64,000 nt of DNA, taken from NCBI RefSeq assembly GCF_035222275.1, contig NC_085882.1:689501-753500 (forward strand), written 5' to 3'. Shown piece by piece: positions 36,151 to 47,915 of the stretch (position 1 is its first letter; each line of letters starts with the position of its first letter). The DNA comes from Podospora bellae-mahoneyi (Eukaryota; Ascomycota; Sordariomycetes; Sordariales; Podosporaceae). The position numbers were made by a program, and so were the translations under genes. The notes under the pieces were generated by a model. That model was given only the letters and a program-made list of their open reading frames with translations. It was not told the origin of the DNA and did no database searches.

Positions 36151-36903
36151 AGTAGGTAGGTATGCTTCGAGGAGCCCTGAAAGTCAGCTCTTCTCTTCTT
36201 ACGCGGCCAAACCACCCTGATGGTTGATCTGAACGCAAATGTGCCCGTAGATTCTACAAGATTGCGAGATATCACGGACATGAACCACTATTTCCCGCAT
36301 ATCCTCCCTCTATCCATGGTCCTCAGTGCATCTTCAAATGGCCAAAACATTTACGCACCATTGGCATCCTCCGGTCCGGCACGGCCCGAAGCAACATGTA
36401 TCTCCTCATGCGCCAAGACCGGCATAACGGCTCTCGAGTACAACCTCACCCCAAGTCCATCATATCATCTGCGGGGCCGTGACCAACAAATAGGAGGGGT
36501 CTCGAGGTAACGTTCACTGAAACACTGGAGAAATATTGTACCACTCTCTGCCGGGCGGTGATTGGGCGACAAGTATCACAGGAACGGAATCGATCTGCAA
36601 CTTAGGCTATGATGGAGAAATATTTTGCCATGTGAGAGCAACGGTATGATTGTGTGATGTACCACGAGGGGAACTGCCAGACAGCTATCCACTGTCTCCT
36701 GACAAGGACAAATTGTAGCGCCCCAATAGAAGGCAGTGGTTGAGATGATAGCCGCCAGCGTGACGGCTACCTGCTGTCGAGATCATGGGGAGGACAGAGA
36801 TGAAGTCTTTCCGTCTGAGGTTGACTTTAAGGTTAAATGTTGCCGCATTGTTTGATCAGATCAGACGAACGGTAGGTGCTGGCCAAAGTAGGCCTAATTC
36901 ATC
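36151..36903. other. Intergenic, no gene seen
   Basis: This is the upstream region of the GH2 gene. A 96-codon ORF at 36220 has no recognisable content. Confidence 0.5.
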
Positions 36904-39513
36904 ATGTCTTCCCGCTGTGCGGCCTCCAGTGTCATGCGGCAATTGCTGGTAGCAGTGGTGCTTTTCATCGTTGGAGTCCTCGCACAAGCAGCAACTCGCG
37001 AAAGAATAAGCTTGAACGCGGACTGGCGTTTCCAACGTTTCACCTCAAATCCTGACAACCTCAACTACAACACCCTGAAGCCATGGCTTACACCTTCAGC
37101 CAACAACTTCATCAATGATGCCTCCCGCCGCACCAAGCGCCCATCCAACGAGCCACCCAACGTCACCTATACCCAAGCAAACTTCAATGATAACTCTTGG
37201 GAAGCCCTGAGTCTGCCTCACGACTGGGCTGTCAAAGGACCTTTCTATGTCGGCAACAATGTTCCCGTCGGAGGAAACATGGGTCGTCTTCCCATCCAGG
37301 GGGTTGGATGGTACCGCAAGAAGTTCACGCTCAACCCGGGCGACGAGGGGAAATCTGTGTATCTCGAGGTTGACGGCGCCATGTCCTATGCTGCGGTCTG
37401 GATCAATGGGAAGATCGCTGGTGGATGGCCGTATGGCTATGCCTCATTCCGTGTCGACCTCACTCTGTATCTGCAGTCCGGAACCAATCAGCTAGCTATT
37501 CGCCTTGACCAAGCCGTTGAGTCGTCGCGGTGGTACCCAGGTGCAGGGATCTACCGCAACGTTTGGTTGACCAAAGTAAACCCCATCCACGTCGGCCAGT
37601 TCGGTACCTTCGTCAAAACTAGGAGCTCGTCAGCTCAAACGGCAACGCTTGACCTCACTGTTGAGGTGGAGAACAGCGCAACAACCGCCGCAGCAGGTCA
37701 GGTCCAGGTCGTCACTGACATTCATACTTACGATGCGGTCTCGGGGAAGGCGGGAGCAAAGATCGGTGGTTTCTCTAACGCCACAGTCAGCGTTTCTCCA
37801 GGGTCTATTGCATCTGTGAATGCATCAGTGACTGTGCAGAACCCGAAGCTTTGGGGTCCACGTCCGACGCAGGAGCCCAATATGCATGTTGCCATCACCC
37901 GTCTTTACGTTGGGGACCAGCTGGTAGACACATACGAGACTCCTTTCGGCATCCGCTCTCTGCAGTACCTTGGCGATGGACTGCGTGTCAACAGTCAGCG
38001 CGTGTACATCCAGGGTGTTTGCCAGCACCATGATCTTGGGTCGTTGGGAGCCGCCTTCAACATTCCGGCTGCTCGGCGTCAGCTGGAGATGCTCCAGGAT
38101 ATGGGAACCAACGCGATGAGAACCTCACACAATCCTCCAGCGCCTGAGCTGCTCGATCTTGCTGACAAGATGGGTTTCCTTGTCCTGGACGAGATCTTCG
38201 ACACGTGGGGCAGCCACAAGACTCGCAACGATTTCCAGACCATCTTTGCCGACTGGTCTGAGCCAGATCTCAGAGCGTTTGTTCGACGTGACCGCAACCA
38301 TCCTTCAATTTGGGCCTGGTCCTTTGGAAACGAGGTCGCAGAGCAGGGAAGCAGCAACGGTGCAGCACAAGCTGAGCGTCTTCGAAATATTGTTCGCCAG
38401 GAGGACGCCACCAGACAGTCCACCGTCGGAATGAACAACGCTGGGCCTGACACGGCCTTTGTCTCGATTGTTGATCTTATCGGGTTGAACTATCAGGGAG
38501 AGGGCAAAGGAAACGGCGCGCCAACGTTCGAGAACTTCCGGGGACGGTTCCCTAACAAGTTGATCTTCAGCACTGAGAGCTCGTCGGTGGTCAGCTCCAG
38601 GGACACATACCTCTTCCCAGTGGTGAACAGCAATAACGCGATTGTACGGGCGAATGGTCCTGGCGCCGATCCAACTACTAGACAAGTCAGTTCGTATGAC
38701 CTGTACGCCATGGAATGGGGTGCTTCGCCTGACAAGGTCTTTGTGGCACAAGATCGGTATTCGTACGTTGCGGGCGAGTTTGTTTGGACAGGCTGGGATT
38801 ACATTGGAGAGCCGACGCCATATGATTCCTCTCGGAGCAGCTACTTTGGCATCATCGACCTTGCTGGGTTTCCCAAGGACCGGTTCTACCTTTACCAGTC
38901 AAGATGGAACCCAAGCGTGAAGATGGCCCACATCCTGCCTCACTGGAACTGGCCCAATCGCGTCGGTCAAGTCACGCCTGTTCATGTGTACTCTTCGGGT
39001 GACGAAGCCGAGCTTTTCGTCAACGGCAAGTCCCAGGGTCGACAGAAGAAGGCGCAGTACACGTATCGTTTCCGGTGGGACCAGGTCACCTACCAGCCAG
39101 GAGAGGTGCGTGTCGTGACATACAAGGATGGGAATGAATGGGCGAATGCGACTGTTCGGACTACCGGGACGGCCTCTCAGTTGCGGTTGTTGACGTATCA
39201 GAACCGAACGAAGATTAAAGCTGACGGCGAGGATCTCTCTTTTGTCAGTGTTGCTGTCGTGGACGACAAGGGCGATGTTGTTCCCACCGCGGAACCCAAC
39301 ATCACATTTTCCATCACTGGGCCTGCTGACATTGTCACTACGGATAATGGAGACTCGACTGATATGGTTGCGTTCCCGTCAAAGGAGAGGAAAGCGTTCC
39401 GAGGACGAGCGTTGGCTATTGTGCGTGCAAAGGTTGGAGCATCGGGGACGATTACAGTGGCGGCCACGGCGAATGGTGTCAAGTCGGCGGAGGTTGTGCT
39501 ACAGGTGGAATAG
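36904..39513 (+). CDS. Secreted glycoside hydrolase family 2 (beta-galactosidase type)
   Basis: A single exon of 869 residues with a signal peptide (VAVVLFIVGVLAQA, cleavage near residue 29). Domain order: jelly-roll sugar-binding domain (about 30-215, with SLPHDWAV, GVGWYRKKF, RWYPGAGIYRNVW), immunoglobulin-like domain (about 220-330), TIM barrel (about 335-630), then a DUF4982-type and a C-terminal Ig-like domain. The barrel holds MRTSHNPPAPELLDLAD, WAWSFGNE with the acid/base Glu at about residue 477, and IFSTES with the nucleophile Glu at about residue 558; FVWTGWDYIGEP closes the site. It should release terminal beta-linked sugars, probably galactose, from plant or fungal glycans outside the cell. 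It is the longest intact single-exon ORF after the ATPase. Confidence 0.9.
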   Translation: MSSRCAASSVMRQLLVAVVLFIVGVLAQAATRERISLNADWRFQRFTSNPDNLNYNTLKPWLTPSANNFINDASRRTKRPSNEPPNVTYTQANFNDNSWEALSLPHDWAVKGPFYVGNNVPVGGNMGRLPIQGVGWYRKKFTLNPGDEGKSVYLEVDGAMSYAAVWINGKIAGGWPYGYASFRVDLTLYLQSGTNQLAIRLDQAVESSRWYPGAGIYRNVWLTKVNPIHVGQFGTFVKTRSSSAQTATLDLTVEVENSATTAAAGQVQVVTDIHTYDAVSGKAGAKIGGFSNATVSVSPGSIASVNASVTVQNPKLWGPRPTQEPNMHVAITRLYVGDQLVDTYETPFGIRSLQYLGDGLRVNSQRVYIQGVCQHHDLGSLGAAFNIPAARRQLEMLQDMGTNAMRTSHNPPAPELLDLADKMGFLVLDEIFDTWGSHKTRNDFQTIFADWSEPDLRAFVRRDRNHPSIWAWSFGNEVAEQGSSNGAAQAERLRNIVRQEDATRQSTVGMNNAGPDTAFVSIVDLIGLNYQGEGKGNGAPTFENFRGRFPNKLIFSTESSSVVSSRDTYLFPVVNSNNAIVRANGPGADPTTRQVSSYDLYAMEWGASPDKVFVAQDRYSYVAGEFVWTGWDYIGEPTPYDSSRSSYFGIIDLAGFPKDRFYLYQSRWNPSVKMAHILPHWNWPNRVGQVTPVHVYSSGDEAELFVNGKSQGRQKKAQYTYRFRWDQVTYQPGEVRVVTYKDGNEWANATVRTTGTASQLRLLTYQNRTKIKADGEDLSFVSVAVVDDKGDVVPTAEPNITFSITGPADIVTTDNGDSTDMVAFPSKERKAFRGRALAIVRAKVGASGTITVAATANGVKSAEVVLQVE

Positions 39514-40006
39514 GAGCTCCCAGGTGACCTGTTCAGCGTGTGCTTCTGGCGGGAGAAGCCAAGGACAGCTGGAAGCAGTTGGCGGCGCCCAACATAAGGT
39601 TCACAGGTACATAACCACCCACCTGGCCGCTTCAAGCACACTACCTATTCAATGCAGTTTACTGTTCGTCGTCCTCTGTTATGCCTTGCCAATTGTTATT
39701 CATAATCAACTTGTATCTGTTCGACGACCTCTCCCCTGACGGGCATAATACCAGGGAACCTCGTGTAAGAATTCAGGTTCTCAACACTAGAGCCATCTAA
39801 TGATCATAAGTTGCACCAAGACAGAGGAATGATGTTGATGTTGATAGCAGGTTACAATCTTTCAGCTCGGCTGCATGTCCTCATGCATGTAGCAGGTCAT
39901 TGGCCGCTGGGTCACATGCTTGGGTCCCGTTCCCGCACGTAAGCACGAGAAATGTTCCCTGAACAATCAACAAAACCCTACTACATGATCATCATCTGCC
40001 ATCACG
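39514..40006. other. Intergenic, no gene seen
   Basis: This is the 3' flank of the GH2 gene and the promoter region of the HET gene; no ORF of note. Confidence 0.5.
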
Positions 40007-41338
40007 ATGTGGCTTCTCAAGACAATCACTTTGAAATAAGAAGAGTTCTGCGACAATGACCTTCCGCCCTATGCCATCTGGTCCCATACCTGGGATGTCC
40101 CAAGTCAGGAAGTGACCTTTGTGGAGATGCAGGGCTTGCGCGAAACCATCACCAATAAGACCGGTTTCGTAAAGATCACCAACTTTTGCCGCCTCGCAAG
40201 TCAGAAGGGTTACGAATATGGGTGGGTAGACACCTGCTGCATCGACAAGCGCAACAGTGCCGACCTATCCGAGGCCATCAACTCCATGTACCGCTTTTAC
40301 TACGACTCAGGAGACTGCCTCGTCTACCTCTCCGATACCAAACCGATGGCTGACTGGGGAAGCCTGTCAATTGCCAAGCTTGATGATGCTTTAAGGCCAT
40401 GTCGGTGGTTTACACGCGGATGGACCCTTCAAGAGCTCCTTGCCCCTGAGACAAGATCATTCTTCGACGCCACATGGCAACCCATCACAAACAGGCACCT
40501 CGTCAGCGTTATCTCGAACATCACTAAGATTGGCGACGCCTGTCTTCTATTTCGTGACAATATCTCCGAGGTGAGCATATCGGAACGAATGGGATGGGCA
40601 TCAGAGCGACATACCACACGCAGCGAAGACATAACCTACAGCCTCATGGGCATCTTCAACATTTGCATGCCTATTCTCTATGGCGAGGGGGGCAAGAAGG
40701 CATTCCGTCGGCTAAAAAAAGAGATCATGCGTGTGTCCTTTGACCAAAGTCTTTTCGTGTGGAAGGAAGATGTGTCAAGTAGTGGATTTCTAGCCAGTTC
40801 ACCTGCTGCATTTGCCTGCCCACCGACTCTCGGGTTATGGGCTCCTCGCAACCTCGCTCCTTTCTATATGACCAATGTCGGGTTGTCAGTACGCTTGAAC
40901 ATTGTCGAAATCCTGGTTGAGGACCGCACATGGGTGCCGAAAAATGTACTCGAAATCCACGACTCCGAAGACGATGAGGAAAAGGTTCAGATGGCGATCA
41001 TTGGGTGCGATATCTTGAATAGTGACAACCGCTGGGTTCTCTTGGCTCTTTATGTTCAGCCTGTTCCGGGAGGGAGTTTCGTTATAAATGGGAAGCTTTC
41101 CAGAGCATACCGTCGCGTTGCAAGCCATACATGGACTGCAGTGCCAACGGGGGCATTGTTTCACAGGAGCGGACCGAACAGGTCAACAGATGTTTTGATA
41201 CTGGAGGATGAACATTATGATCTAGTGCGCCGGGCTTCACGAGAGCATGACCACAGAACCTGGAACCGCTCCGGTGTTTCTCTCCCTCCAATTTTGCGAC
41301 TAGACCTTGAAGCTAAATCTGAACCGTCTCAGACTTGA
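40007..41338 (+). CDS. HET-domain protein with disrupted N-terminus
   Basis: The open frame from the ATG at 40112 encodes 408 residues with most of a HET domain: YGWVDTCCIDKRNSADLSEAIN, CLVYLSD, RWFTRGWTLQELLAP and DITYSLMGIFNICMPILYGEG. The conserved first HET motif (PPYAIWSHTW) lies upstream in the same frame at about 40067-40096. The family-typical start (ATG at 40007, MWLLKTITL) is separated from it by an in-frame stop. The protein that can be made from 40112 therefore lacks the first strand of the domain. It may be a recent null allele or an assembly error. The region after the HET domain is short (about 200 residues), unlike the HET gene at 28 kb. Confidence 0.75.
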
Positions 41339-42720
41339 GCTCAGTCTCTTCGCCTCAGATTAGAGCTCAGTCTCTTTGCCTCAGCCACCACTGACAGAAG
41401 TTGGTTACACCCAGTAGCTTCTTAGAACCTCGAGATGAAACCCAAGCCGTTCTCCCAGTTGGCCACAACCAGATCACCTCGGCTGCAGCAGAGTGCCATT
41501 TGTTCATGTCAGGAAGAGCGGGCACGCAATCCTTCGGTCATATGGCCATGGGGCCTTGGTGGCCTCTTTGACCTCTGCTACCTCCCTCGTCTCTCGCCCA
41601 TGCCATTCCCAACTGAAGACTTTGGCATATGAAAGTCCGCAATTCCTTTCGGCTAACAGATCCCAGATAGGCTGTCCGTGTGTCTAATCTTGATCGAGCA
41701 ATGGGAAGAAGCAAGACAGAAATCAGAACTGGGATCGGGATCGGGATCTGAATCGGACATCGGATCAGCGATGGTATTGCGTGGAGTTGGCTGTCAGAAA
41801 AGAAACTGTCAGTTCAAACTCATCGGAGAGAATAGATCATTTTCCTGGAGAAGAGGGGATACGTACCAGAGGTCTGGTAATGCTGTCGCGCCAAAGTCAG
41901 GAAGGATATTCTACTTTTCAGTTTTGAACGCAATCTGTTGTGCTACAGTAACGATCAGCCGCCAGTCAAGCCAAATGAAAAGAGGAGAAAGGGGGAAGTG
42001 AAGGAGTGGGGGAAATGAAAACAAAGGGTTTCGCTGTGGCTGTGTGTGTGGTAGGAAGAAACACATACATCCGAGTTGACTGGAAGATGGAGGCACAGGG
42101 ACAGCGATGGTATCGGTTGGGAATAGTGTGGTCATGGGAAGAAAAAGAACTGTGGGTAGAAGAGGGGCGAGAAGGAAGTCCTGCGCTTCCAATCGGATAA
42201 TATGGGGTGGGCAGAAGAAGGGGTGCTGACTGAATGAGACAACCCTCCAACAGGGCATCCAGTCTGTGGCCCTTTGGTCCTCTCCCTGTGCACCCAGGTT
42301 GATTCGCCAGGATTCAGCTTCTGATGCCAGCCCAACCCTCCACGTAGACGCTGGTTGCTAGATATGAATTCTCTCGACATAAGGTAATTTGAGCCTTTGC
42401 TCCTTTTTGATGTCTCAACTAGTACTTACTGCTGCCCCCTCCTACATCTCCGCTGAGCAGACCTTCTGTTTACCTAGGCCTATTCTGAACTATCACGAAC
42501 ACTGCCCAACCGACCCAAATCCCTCAGATGCTTCTCCAGGCACCCCTCTGAAGTAGTCAGCGAGGGGTGATGTGATGTGGAGCCTGGCAGGATATGCCGG
42601 AGGATCAAGTGGGTGAAGACGAGCAACTCATGAGCAACCTTTTCCAAAGTCAACACCCGGATTACGCGTCAGTCTGTTGGTCGGAGCAACTATTGAGGTG
42701 AAAAGAGCCAGAAAGCCCCA
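41339..42720. other. Intergenic, no gene seen
   Basis: ORFs of 60-115 codons overlap on both strands around 41900-42380 and follow purine/pyrimidine-rich tracts rather than a coding pattern. A short GATCGG-type repetition lies at 41733-41760. Confidence 0.45.
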
Positions 42721-43700
42721 GAATAGGTGTATCTCTGCGATCTGTGCCCGCTTGCAAAGTCTGGCTGCTTGCAAATTCCCAGTCCCACAATTGTACGTAT
42801 AAATTCAACCTCTCCTCGCAAACTCCTACTCTCTTTTCTTCTTACCTTTTTGTCCAAGCATACCAACACTTGGTCGTTCAGTCACGATAACGACCCTCGT
42901 CCACCGCCCCCTCCTGCGACCTCAGCAGCGCACCCTTGCGGCCTCAAGCCTATCCCAGCTGGTATGTTTTGCAGAACTTCATTTTGTTGCACAAGCCTTT
43001 TCTTTTCCCCTCTACTCGGGCCATGCACATGGAATCGATTCTGACGTTTGAGTCACTTGGCAACTCTCTCTAGATCCCCCACCGCCGCCCCCGAGGTCCA
43101 CAAGACATCAGACATTCAAGGTAAGCCCACACAACCCCTTTTTGTGTCCCCAGCATCCGGTCTTCTTTTTTAGATTCTCGGTTCGTCCCGTCATTCGTGG
43201 GGCCCTACCCAGTCAACGAAAAACGGGGAGATCTTTGGAACCTTCGCCCGCAGCGACTGTCATCTCTCGATGGCAGTCGGAGATCACCTTTGAGATCTCG
43301 GCTACCACCACTGTGGGTGCTGGTGTGCCCCCCACCCCTCTACAGTTCCAAGCCGATTGAACCTAGCGAAAGCTGGGGGGTCTGCTTCGGCAGTGGCACA
43401 GGTCCGACTCCTGCTTTTGCCGACTCGGTGATTCGAGTGGTGCGGAAAGTGTAGGGGTTTCGTTTGACTTGGGGAGACAACACCGCTGCGCCCGCTCTTC
43501 CTGCCTGGCCGGCCCCTCTGTTTCACCTTGATGGGGGGCTGAAAGCTACATTTGTGGGTTGCTGAAATATTGCATCGCTTAACAGGGCACAGGAGTGTGG
43601 GCAAGGGGCTTGGGGTTGAGTGGTGGGCCGTCAGACTCATCATTCCCCTGCCAGGGCGCATGTGTTCTGACCTATGGTTGATGGCTGAGATTCCTGAAGA
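42720..43700 (+). other. Unknown locus A, diverged copy of the locus at 53.4-54.5 kb
   Basis: A pyrimidine-rich leader (42800-42870) is followed by short exon-like pieces separated by GT-AG intervals (GTATGT at 42961; GTAAGC at 43120). The part from 43225 to 43540 keeps the order of blocks found at 54010-54330: AACGGGGAGA, a CTCGATGGC-type block, CTACAGTTCCAAGCCGATTG, GACTCGGTGATTCGAGTGG and a TGGCCGGCC block. No continuous ORF links them, so the locus looks decayed. I do not recognise the family. Confidence 0.4.
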
Positions 43701-45620
43701 TATTGTAATTGACAGTATGCCGATGTAGCTGCTTGTAACCTGACATCTCATGAGTTCCCATGTCAATGCAAACCAAGATGGATATCACCATTTGCATGCC
43801 AAGATAGCGCGACTCGTTGGGTACGTGCAACAAGACATTACCTTTCATCTCACTTACATGACATTGCGATATGGTCGTTCAACCATAGACCTTTTGAACC
43901 TTTCGGGTTGTTCTGAAATTCGATTCGGAAGTAGGCCAAACGTACTTCCAAAAGTCTTTTCAAGACTTATCAAGACTAGTCAAGGGACTTTGATCCACTA
44001 CCTAGTTTAAAACGTGGACTGGAGGCTGTTAAATATCGTGATACTTGACTTGGTAGATGCCCAAAGTGGCGGTGACAAAGGTGAGGTATAGTAAGGCTCT
44101 CCAAGCCGTGCCCCCGTGCACCAGGGGAACATTAAAGCTATCCAAGGAGCCGCTTCAGACTCATTTAACACGCAAAAGGTTGATGAGCTGTTTTTGAGAA
44201 AGTACCAGGTAAATAGCTTTTCACAGCGAGGCAAATACCCATCATGTATTCACAAAGGTGAATATAAAGAGCTTCTGAAGTGGATGCCAATGTAGATGTT
44301 TTGTCTTGACGATGTTTGGATGACATCAAGAAGACATTCCCACCCCCCAAGACGAGCAACCAGACGCCAGAGAATCTCATCATTGTCTCGTTAGCAAACG
44401 AGCGCATCTTCCATCTGGCAAGCAAGCGCGAGAAATCTCATCGAGCTCTATTCCCAAGTGAGCGTCTTCCGTCCAAGCACATATCCAGCAGCGTCAGTAA
44501 GCGACAGTAAACATCCTAAGCTAGCATGAACATCTCCAACTGACACATAGCGTTGCTGGCTTGGTCTTCGCGGCCATCGTCCTCTTCTGTGCCCTCATAA
44601 TGAAGGACTCGAAGACATGCTAGACACATTCAATTGAAGGAACATTGGGTCTTGTAGGGTTAAATCCCGATTTGGTGATATGGGTGAGGTTACTGGCCGT
44701 GGGAGCGGATTATATGCTGGTCAACAAAGCTGCAAGGGTTAAGCTCAACTAAATGCTTTCAATCAATCAACGACGTAGATTCGGCTGGCTATCACCAAGA
44801 CGTGGTGAATGTCTACGCCAGACTGGGCCAGTCCAGTTTATGACAGCTTCTCTGACCAACGGGAGGTCTAGGATGCTGGTCATCATTGACTACGGTGAGA
44901 AAGGAAAAGCACAGTTACCAACGAATCGCCAAGGACCAGACCAATGCCGGGAATGCGGAGGTGGAGCACCTCGGCATATATGCTAACATCGAACTCGGCA
45001 CGCTCTTACAGCCGCGTCCATCAAGCTCCGATCTCGAGGAGGTCCGACAGTCCGTTGTCCTGATGTGTGGAAGCCGAGAGCTTATTCACGAAGCCGAAAA
45101 GCCATTGGCTACCCGGCCCGTCCGGTGTCGCTCTTGGAACATGGCGGAAAAGTTGGATGCCCCACATTCCGTTTTGACGGGAGTTGGAATGTGGTGGTGG
45201 GGTCCTGATGCCACATTTGATGGGCATCTCGGGCTTCGAACTTGAGCCGTGGTACAGGAAGAACCCAGCGACACAATCATGCATCCAAAAATCGAAGAAA
45301 ACAAATCCATTTTCCCTCTCGGCCGAAGACGTCACTCGTTGATCCCCCGGGCAAAGGACAGGCGGAGGTTGAAAAGTGGATCGATTTCATTGGCCGTCCA
45401 GCGGGATTTTCCGAGGTCCGATCCTTCCGAGAATGGCCCGCCACTGTCACCCTGGCCCTCCCCAACAGCGCTAGGCTAAAGGTGGATCGGTCCAACTTTT
45501 TTTTACCTCAACGACCCGCACCCTCCCTCTCGACCGGTGCATTTGTTTTTCTTTGAACCACTACCTCCCCTTCCAGATCCTCGTTGCCGCCGCACGAAGA
45601 CCATCATCATCACCGTCAAA
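43701..45620. other. Intergenic, no supported gene
   Basis: The strongest ORF (44886-45245, 119 codons) has no recognisable motif and no splice partner. The last 100 bp before 45621 are pyrimidine-rich and are the likely promoter and 5' UTR of the malate dehydrogenase gene. Confidence 0.45.
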
Positions 45621-46817
45621 ATGTTTGCCTCCAGAATCCAGACCCGCGCCTTCTCGGTGTCGGCCCGCCAGGTATGCACCATCGCCAACACCACTGCACC
45701 TACCACCACCAAGCACTAGTGCGGGGTGATGAATGGCATGCGCTGACTGGTTTTGACTTGAACAGCTCTCCAAGGTTACCGTCCTCGGTGCCGCCGGTGG
45801 CATTGGCCAGCCCCTCTCTCTTCTCCTGAAGCAGAACCCCAGAGTCACTGAGCTCGCCCTCTACGATATCCGTGGCGCCCCTGGTACGTCGTCCGAACCT
45901 TGGAGCTAATTAGCTCCGAGAGCCTCAGCCTCGCGTTCGTCCCATCAATAGCTGACAGTTCTTGCCACCCTCAAACAGGCGTTGCTGCTGATGTCTCCCA
46001 CGTCAACACCAAGTCCACCGTCAAGGGCTACGAGGCCACCCCCAGCGGCCTCGCCAGCGCCCTCAAGGGCTCCGAGGTCGTCCTCATCCCCGCCGGTGTT
46101 CCCCGCAAGCCCGGCATGACCCGTGATGATCTCTTCAACACCAACGCCTCCATCGTCCGCGACCTCGCCAAGGCCTGCGCCGAGTCCTGCCCCGAGGCCA
46201 ACATCCTCATCATCTCCAACCCCGTCAACTCCACCGTCCCCATCTGCGCCGAGGTCTTCAAGTCCAAGGGTGTCTACAACCCCAAGCGCCTCTTCGGTGT
46301 CACAACCCTTGACGTCGTCCGTGCCTCCCGCTTCGTTTCCGAGAAGAAGGGCACCGACCCCAAGGATGAGAACATCACCGTTGTCGGTGGCCACTCCGGT
46401 GTGACCATCGTCCCCCTCTTCTCCCAGTCCAACCACCCCGACCTCTCCTCCGATGCCGAGCTCGTCAAGCGTGTCCAGTTCGGTGGTGATGAGGTTGTCA
46501 AGGCCAAGGATGGTGCCGGTTCCGCCACCCTCTCCATGGCCATGGCCGGTGCCCGCATGGCCGACTCCGTCCTCCGCGCTGCTCAGGGCGAGAAGGGCGT
46601 CATTGAGCCCACCTTCGTCGACAGCCCCCTCTACAAGGACCAGGGCATCGACTTCTTCAGCTCCAAGGTTGAGCTCGGCCCCAACGGTGTTGAGAAGATC
46701 CTCCCCGTCGGCAAGGTTGACGCCATCGAGGAGGGTCTCCTCCAGGCCTGCTTCGCCGACCTCAAGAAGAACATCGAGAAGGGTGTTGCCTTCGTGGCCT
46801 CCAACCCCGGCAAATAA
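45621..46817 (+). CDS. MDH1: Malate dehydrogenase, mitochondrial
   Basis: Three exons, 45621-45671, 45766-45883 and 45979-46817, encode 335 residues. Exon 1 is a mitochondrial targeting peptide ([17 protein letters not shown]). The Rossmann start [19 protein letters not shown] binds NAD. The substrate loop is [17 protein letters not shown], followed by [11 protein letters not shown] and the catalytic histidine in [13 protein letters not shown]. It interconverts malate and oxaloacetate in the TCA cycle of the mitochondrial matrix. Codon use is very strongly biased to C-ending codons, as expected for a highly expressed gene, which also produces long antisense ORFs. Length and motifs are those of intact fungal enzymes. 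Confidence 0.98.
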
Positions 46818-47915
46818 ATGCAGCCGTTTTATCCTACAAGCAAATAAAATAATGATGGCCTAGCCTTTTTCTTTGGCAACCGGCCCAAAAGACCTCGTGC
46901 GGATGAACCTCGGCAAACTGTGATGGCGGTGATGAATGCGGCTTAACAAAAAGACCTAGGGGAGGGCGTGTGGTGCATTGCGGGCAACAAAAGTATGGTT
47001 GATGGATGTCTCGGGTTGCTGGTACCAGTCCAGCTGGGAGACAAGTGTTTTTAGCAGGCGACAAAACGGGATGGCGTCTTGTGTTTGCTTTTTGCTTGAA
47101 GGAGCCTCTGCGAATAGAACATGTTCTTTTCCAGCATAGAGCAGGATGTCTCTTTTGTTGTGGCTTTGCTTGGCTTGTGTCGAGGTAGCCTTTAGACAGC
47201 CTTCACCACTGTATTAACTATTCTCTTTTCATTTTGTCACAAAAATGTTATGACTGATTCCACTCTTACCACCTTTGCGTTGACCAGGACATTGGATTCG
47301 ACCGGACTGTGTTAGTTAGCATGCATGAACAGAAGAGGAGAGGACAGCTCCAGCACTACTTTCCCTATCTATCCCTTAGGTACTTGGAGGTAGACCATGT
47401 GTTTGTTCTGAGGTATACAATCTCTTGACCAACCAACGACCGCTGGCGTGGCGTTGGAGTCATCTGAATCCGGTTTCAGAAGTAGACAGGTGATGGTGAA
47501 CAAGTTACATTAAATAGGGCCAATGTGTAGCCTGCTGTCAAGAAGGAAAACGGCGGTTATATTTTGTACATACTGCTCGTGGCCAATGAGTGGGCACAGC
47601 GAGGAAGAGGTGGATTGTTTATAGTAGATACACTGGAAACCATAACCACCATAGCCCATCCCACACCCCCAAGCCACAAAGCCAATCTCAACACGAAACC
47701 CATAGTCATGACATCACATTCTTTTATTGTACATTCAAAACTCTAAAAATAGTACATTTGTGTAAAAGCCCTCGCTCCAACCCACCCAATCCCAAAACCC
47801 ATCTTTTCCGTTCCCACCCAACCCCTGACACAATCATTCATCAAAGGTATCAATACGTGCCCTCCGCTCTAAAACACTTCCAACCCCTTATGTATTCCAA
47901 ATAATAAAACAACCT
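46818..47915. other. Intergenic between convergent genes
   Basis: The MDH 3' flank has an AATAAA-like signal at about 46845. The rest, down to the ATPase 3' end, holds no gene I can support. Confidence 0.5.

Noticed and set aside
41700-42380. Possible gene in purine-rich and pyrimidine-rich tracts
   Set aside because: Frames are short, lack splice partners and follow simple-sequence composition.
45945-46436. 163-codon minus-strand ORF across malate dehydrogenase
   Set aside because: The Gly/Asp/Val-only composition is what strong C-ending codon use produces on the opposite strand.
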